Source: SFLA01 sp045595785
GTDB taxonomy: Bacteria; Bacillota; Clostridia; Oscillospirales; CAG-382
Reading direction: 5' to 3'
NCBI GenBank assembly: GCA_045595785.1
Contig: JAZOBE010000011.1
Coordinates: 1 to 34,031 of the forward strand
Length of the DNA: 34,031 nt
The notes under the pieces are model-generated. The model did not search any database. It was not told the DNA's origin and was given only the letters and a program-made list of their open reading frames with translations. Position 1 is the first letter of the stretch; each line of letters begins with the position of its first letter. Below, piece after piece: positions 32,115 to 34,031 of this stretch. The translations under genes were made by a program, and so were the position numbers.

Positions 32115-33664
32115 TAAGAGTTTACGATATATCCCTGCCGCAAGGCGGGGATTTGCCTTCCTATATACTTAATAAATTCGGAACGGACGTATCCTTTTCC
32201 GTGTTCCGCCGCAGTATAGATGCACGCAGAGGCAGACCGCTGAGATTTGTGTATACTGTTGATATAATGCCAAAAGATGAAAAGGCCGCACTTCGCTCCT
32301 TAAAGGGTGAAAAGTATGAGCTTTTGCCGGAAGAAGGGTATGAATGTCCTGCTTGTCTGCCAAGAGCGCATCGTCCCGTGGTGGTGGGCTTTGGCCCTGC
32401 GGGAATGTTTGCAGCTCTTTTGCTTGCCAAGGCAGGAGCGCGTCCTATTGTTCTTGAGCGCGGCAAGGCGGTTGATGAACGTGTTAAAAGCGTTGATACC
32501 TTTTGGAAAACCGGCGTGTTGGACCCCGAAAGCAACGTTCAGTTTGGTGAAGGGGGCGCAGGCAGCTTTTCCGACGGAAAGCTGAACACTTTGGTAAAGG
32601 ACAAAAACTATCGCGGACGGTTTGTGCTTTCCTCTTTTGTTGCCCACGGCGCACCGGAGGATATTATGTACGATGCCAAGCCGCACATAGGCACCGACCT
32701 TTTGCGCGGGTGCGTGAAGGGGATCCGTGAGGAGATAATTTCCCTTGGCGGCGAGGTTCGCTTCGGTGCAAAGGTTATCGATATAATCGTGGAAAACGGA
32801 AGCGTCCGCGGTGTTAGATATAAGCTTGACGGTGAGGAAACCGTTTTACTTACAGATACGGTGTTTCTCGGTATCGGCCATTCCGCCCGTGATACCTTCC
32901 GTATGCTGGCGGAAAAGGGTGTGAAAATGGAGCAAAAGCCCTTTTCGGTGGGTGTACGCATTGAGCATCCGAGAGAAATGATAGACGTTTCCCAGTATCG
33001 TGAGCACGCACCGTTGCTTCCTGCCGCTTCGTATAAGCTTTCGCATCAAACGTCCTTTGGCAGGGGAGTATACACATTTTGTATGTGTCCCGGCGGATAC
33101 GTTGTAAACGCTTCCAGCGAGGAAAACCGTCTTGTCACCAACGGTATGAGCTACCGCGCCCGTGACGGCGTTAACTCAAATTCTGCCGTTCTGGTAGGAC
33201 TTACGCCTGCGGATTACGGCACGGGACTTTTTGACGGTATGCTTTTCCAACAGCGGCTGGAGGAAAAGGCGTTTTCTCTGGGCGGCGGAGACTGGCGCGC
33301 ACCTTGCCAGACGGTAGGTGAGCTTCTCGGCACGGGAAAAACCTCTTTTTCGGTAACGCCCACCTTTTCAAACGGCGTTAGAGAAGCGGATATGTCACAG
33401 CTTTTCCCCGATTTTGTTACGGAGCCTCTTAAAGAGGGTATAAAAGCCTTTGGTAAAAAGATAAAGGATTTTGATATGTCGGGCGCTGTCGTTACTGCGG
33501 CAGAAAGCCGTTCTACCTGCCCGTTGCGCATTATCCGCGATGAGAACGGAGTGTCCTCCCTTTCGGGTCTGTATCCCATCGGTGAGGGAGCGGGCTATGC
33601 AGGAGGAATAATGTCCGCGGCAATGGACGGAATGAAGGCTGTTGAAAACTATTGTAAAAAATAA
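32111..33664 (+). CDS. FAD-dependent dehydrogenase-like protein (COG2509 type)
   Basis: The 517-residue protein opens with a small N-terminal alpha/beta domain (1-85). A Rossmann FAD-binding fold follows, with VVGFGPAGMFAALLLAK (91-107) and ending in the acidic LERG at 115-118. GEGGAGSFSDGKL (146-158) and the C-terminal YPIGEGAGYAGGIMSAAMDG are signatures of the uncharacterised COG2509 flavoproteins. The reaction is unknown. Its start lies in ATGA with the SGNH stop and has no strong ribosome-binding site, so translation is probably coupled. It is a housekeeping-type gene in many Clostridia, so the link to the DUF4434 operon may be incidental. Confidence 0.88.
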   Translation: MIRVYDISLPQGGDLPSYILNKFGTDVSFSVFRRSIDARRGRPLRFVYTVDIMPKDEKAALRSLKGEKYELLPEEGYECPACLPRAHRPVVVGFGPAGMFAALLLAKAGARPIVLERGKAVDERVKSVDTFWKTGVLDPESNVQFGEGGAGSFSDGKLNTLVKDKNYRGRFVLSSFVAHGAPEDIMYDAKPHIGTDLLRGCVKGIREEIISLGGEVRFGAKVIDIIVENGSVRGVRYKLDGEETVLLTDTVFLGIGHSARDTFRMLAEKGVKMEQKPFSVGVRIEHPREMIDVSQYREHAPLLPAASYKLSHQTSFGRGVYTFCMCPGGYVVNASSEENRLVTNGMSYRARDGVNSNSAVLVGLTPADYGTGLFDGMLFQQRLEEKAFSLGGGDWRAPCQTVGELLGTGKTSFSVTPTFSNGVREADMSQLFPDFVTEPLKEGIKAFGKKIKDFDMSGAVVTAAESRSTCPLRIIRDENGVSSLSGLYPIGEGAGYAGGIMSAAMDGMKAVENYCKK

Positions 33665-33724
33665 AAACAAAAACACCCCACAAAAAGTGAGGTGTTTTGT
33701 TTTTGGCGGAAAGAGAGGGATTCG
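33663..33724. repeat. 62-bp direct repeat, copy A (terminator plus tRNA-Ser 3' end)
   Basis: Identical to 33816-33877 (offset 153). It contains the terminator hairpin and a 3' tail of tRNA-Ser(GGA) ending in an encoded CCA, but upstream of the T loop the sequence departs from tRNA, so it is not a functional tRNA. It starts in the stop codon of the flavoprotein gene and may serve as that gene's terminator. Confidence 0.95.
33671..33703. terminator. Terminator hairpin in repeat copy A
   Basis: AACACCCCAC pairs with GTGAGGTGTT (one G-U-type mismatch) around AAAAA, followed on the plus strand by TTGTTTTT. It ends the DUF4434-B/SGNH/flavoprotein operon and is a copy of the tRNA-Ser(GGA) terminator. 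Confidence 0.82.
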
Positions 33725-33815
33725 CTCTCGCCTGCGGGCTCGGTCAGGGTCGGGTCTGACTTGCCACCGGCAAGTCATTCAATACCGACCCGTTCGAATC
33801 CCACCATATACATCG
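33725..33815. repeat. 91-bp hairpin-rich insert between the two tRNA-Ser tails
   Basis: An outer stem GGGTCGG (33747-33753)/CCGACCC (33785-33791) encloses an inner perfect 8-bp stem GACTTGCC (33758-33765)/GGCAAGTC (33769-33776). Shortly after lies CGTTCGAATCCC, a T-loop-like sequence in the opposite orientation to the neighbouring tRNA. No gene is credible here. It may be a small dispersed element or the remnant of an integration. Confidence 0.6.
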
Positions 33816-33877
33816 AAAAACAAAAACACCCCACAAAAAGTGAGGTGTTTTGTTTTTGGCGGAAAGAGAGGGATTCG
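33816..33877. repeat. 62-bp direct repeat, copy B (in the intact tRNA-Ser locus)
   Basis: This is the matching copy of 33663-33724. It overlaps the 3' end of the intact tRNA-Ser(GGA) and contains its terminator hairpin (33824-33856, read on the minus strand). Confidence 0.95.
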
Positions 33878-33948
33878 AACCCTCGGAACGGTATTAGCGT
33901 TCACACGATTTCCAGTCGTGCGCCTTAGACCAGCTCAGCCATCTTTCC
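33857..33948 (-). tRNA. tRNA-Ser(GGA)
   Basis: The minus-strand cloverleaf has acceptor stem GGAAAGA/TCTTTCC, discriminator G and encoded CCA (33857-33859). The anticodon loop CTGGAAA on a CACGA/TCGTG stem gives GGA, which reads UCC and UCU serine codons. A long variable arm and a T arm GAGGG-TTCGAAT-CCCTC confirm tRNA-Ser. Confidence 0.96.
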
Positions 33949-33990
33949 GTATACAGACTGTGAGAGTGCTTCTCTCACTCGTGCTTTGCA

Positions 33991-33996
33991 ATTATA
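33991..33996 (-). promoter_or_regulatory. -10 box of the tRNA-Ser(GGA) promoter
   Basis: A perfect TATAAT lies on the minus strand 42 bases before the tRNA 5' end. No good -35 box is present at the normal distance. A GTGAGAG/CTCTCAC hairpin (33960-33978) lies between the box and the tRNA and may be part of the precursor 5' leader. Confidence 0.55.
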
Positions 33997-34031
33997 TCAC
34001 AGGAAAACCAAGTAAGTCGGAGGCCAAGCGG

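Noticed and set aside
33692..33928. Open frame of 78 codons across the tRNA-Ser repeat region
   Set aside because: It runs through two copies of an antisense tRNA tail and the hairpin insert; its repeated KERDS segments are translated tRNA sequence, not a gene.

Overview
The window looks like the chromosome of an endospore-forming member of the Clostridia, probably a gut Oscillospirales/Ruminococcaceae-type organism. The reasons are a complete spoIIIAA-AH operon, a ribosomal protein L27 with the Firmicutes N-terminal extension next to its processing protease Prp, and three secreted proteins ending in type I dockerins. This placement is an inference from gene content; no rRNA gene is present.

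Left edge (1-2,900): the 3' end of a tyrosine recombinase, then two AT-rich minus-strand genes, an AbiH-family abortive-infection protein and a peptidase E (S51) homologue, stopping just short of a tRNA-Ser(CGA) gene. This resembles the end of an integrated element carrying a possible phage-defence pair; no second att copy is visible in the window.

Housekeeping blocks: a Nif3-like protein is translationally coupled to a secreted cohesin-like/dockerin protein (3.0-5.5 kb). Next come a TepA/ClpP-fold protease, the L21-Prp-L27 operon with an L21 leader, and obgE (5.5-8.6 kb). An S1-domain protein converges on obgE, and prfA and a DUF975 membrane protein follow (8.6-11.5 kb).

Cell-surface block (11.6-17.9 kb): an anchored metallophosphoesterase on the plus strand. 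Opposite it is a two-gene operon encoding a 995-residue glucosaminidase with Ig-like, SH3 and dockerin modules and a membrane-anchored discoidin-like protein, driven by a perfect consensus promoter.

Sporulation block (17.9-24.0 kb): a SpoVB-like flippase followed by spoIIIAA-AB-AC-AD-AE-AF-AG-AH, nearly all overlapping by four bases. These encode the channel apparatus between mother cell and forespore.

Right part (24.0-34.0 kb): a membrane protein with a bactofilin-like N-terminus; an SGNH hydrolase-dockerin plus pepT operon; an XRE helix-turn-helix protein fused to a very regular GIN-type beta-solenoid, co-transcribed with a DUF4434 protein; a second DUF4434 paralogue in an operon with an SGNH lipoprotein and a COG2509 flavoprotein; and a tRNA-Ser(GGA) whose 3' end and terminator are duplicated around a 91-bp hairpin-rich insert.

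The best candidates for something undescribed are the AbiH/S51 pair at the tRNA, the XRE-GIN solenoid/DUF4434 operon, and the duplicated tRNA-Ser tail. No CRISPR array, insertion sequence or rRNA was seen. No gap without a gene exceeds about 250 bases.
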